A DNA stretch of 6,803 nt, taken from the NCBI GenBank assembly GCA_016302525.1, contig JAEDNJ010000081.1, positions 1 to 6,803 on the forward strand, in the 5' to 3' direction. Made by a program: the position numbers and the translations under genes. Below, one piece after another: positions 5,986 to 6,803 of the stretch. Below the pieces are notes generated by a model, which was given only the letters and a program-made list of their open reading frames with translations, searched no databases and was not told the origin of the DNA. Every line of letters starts with the position of its first letter. Within the stretch, counting starts at the first letter, position 1. The stretch comes from Phascolarctobacterium sp. (GTDB lineage Bacteria; Bacillota; Negativicutes; Acidaminococcales; Acidaminococcaceae).

Positions 5986-6801
5986 ATGGAATTTGAAGAA
6001 TGGCAGGAGTATGTGAATAAGGTTGCAAGCTATTCCATACCTATTCCCCCTGATTTTATTAAGGATTATAACGATTGGCATTGCCGCAGCATTGTGGGCA
6101 GAATGTTATTTATCATGCAGGATATTGAGGGGGCTATGCAGGTGCTGAGCACTGTGCGTGATATTGAAATTGACATGGACCAGTATCCTGACTATGGCTT
6201 AAGTGATGCAGAGCACAAATGCCTGTGCCTGCGCGATTTAGGTGAAATTGTGTGGCTGGCAGCGCAAAAGGCCGAGGCAGCTCTTTATTACTATGAGCAA
6301 GCCTATGCGATTTGCTGCGCATATAAGCATCCGTTGCACTCTGCTAAACGCGGTGCAATTTGGGCGCGTATTCTAGACCTGAAATTTGCGAGCGGCAGAC
6401 AAAATGAGGCTTTGCAGGAATGTTTAGCCAAAATGCAGGAGCAGCAGCCTGAGGGTGTGAACCAATATCTTTTCTACGGCAACAAGTTTTTAGCAGAGCG
6501 TTTTGCTGAAAAGGGCGATTTTGAGAAAGCTAATGCTCATTTTGTAGAGGGCTTTAAGTATTATCCCCTGTCAGACGCTGGCAGGCGCGATCTTGCCGAG
6601 GCTGCAGCAGAGCCCAATGCCGAGGAAGGCTATAAAAAGTATCAGCACTGTGCTACCCTGCAATACAGACCCTGGGAAAAATCTAATGCACCGACCCTGG
6701 AAGAAGTGCGCGCTAAGCAGCATGAAAGCTATTTGAAGCGCCTGGAAAGGGAAGCAAGGGGCGAGACTACGAATTTAAAAATTAATATTCCAGAGTATTA
6801 A
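5986..6801 (+). CDS. Hypothetical alpha-helical, TPR-like repeat protein
   Basis: I do not recognise this 271-residue protein as a named family. It has no signal peptide or membrane segment and appears cytosolic. It is predicted to be almost all helical, with paired helices resembling degenerate tetratricopeptide repeats at about 34-58, 85-115, 124-150 and 165-195. The last is clearest, with AERFAEKGDFEKANAHFVEGF (170-190) showing the A-G-F-A spacing. Such repeats usually bind peptides or partner proteins. The C-terminal part is charged (ESYLKRLEREARGE, 247-260) and may be a short helix or coiled coil. There are seven cysteines, including CLC (79-81) and CC (110-111), but no recognisable metal site. 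ATG 5986 has GGAAAGGA (5971-5978) seven bases upstream. The stop is two bases from the window end, so the protein is complete but any downstream partner is unseen. It is separated from alr by a terminator, so alr gives no hint of its role. Confidence 0.8.
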   Translation: MEFEEWQEYVNKVASYSIPIPPDFIKDYNDWHCRSIVGRMLFIMQDIEGAMQVLSTVRDIEIDMDQYPDYGLSDAEHKCLCLRDLGEIVWLAAQKAEAALYYYEQAYAICCAYKHPLHSAKRGAIWARILDLKFASGRQNEALQECLAKMQEQQPEGVNQYLFYGNKFLAERFAEKGDFEKANAHFVEGFKYYPLSDAGRRDLAEAAAEPNAEEGYKKYQHCATLQYRPWEKSNAPTLEEVRAKQHESYLKRLEREARGETTNLKINIPEY

Positions 6802-6803
6802 AA

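Overview
The window is about 6.8 kb of ordinary bacterial chromosome, with all confident genes on the + strand. It looks like a low-to-mid GC member of the Firmicutes. Supporting signs are strong AAGGAGG-type ribosome binding sites, GTG starts, sigma-A-like promoters with 17-bp spacers, intrinsic terminators, and a gatCAB operon, which marks an organism that makes amide tRNAs by transamidation. Protein style and codon use (many GCT and CTG codons) would fit the Negativicutes. That placement is an impression and was not tested by any search.

Layout. Positions 1-432 hold no convincing gene. There is an intrinsic terminator (104-133) for something upstream, a stretch with no clear function, and then a near-consensus promoter (306-334) whose -35 box overlaps an inverted repeat. 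It drives gatC-gatA-gatB (433-3649), three tightly packed genes encoding the Asp/Glu-tRNA amidotransferase. A strong terminator (3734-3778) closes the operon. A second promoter-like sequence sits inside that terminator and could start transcription of the next gene, a HAD-superfamily phosphatase of YjjG/YfnB type (3810-4523). Alanine racemase (alr, 4603-5721) follows with its own TTGACA -35 box and ends at another intrinsic terminator (5740-5787). The last unit is a promoter-like sequence, a leader of about 160 nt that can fold into several hairpins, and a complete 271-aa alpha-helical, TPR-like protein of unknown function (5986-6801).

How the genes fit together. GatCAB turns misacylated Glu-tRNA(Gln) and/or Asp-tRNA(Asn) into the correct amide forms for translation. 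Alr supplies D-alanine for peptidoglycan. The HAD enzyme is probably a nucleotide or sugar-phosphate house-cleaning phosphatase. These are neighbouring housekeeping units rather than one pathway. I see no mobile element, CRISPR array, tRNA, rRNA or defence system. The least explained parts are the structured leader with its TPR-like gene, the promoter/terminator overlap at 3720-3778, and the candidate operator at the gat promoter.
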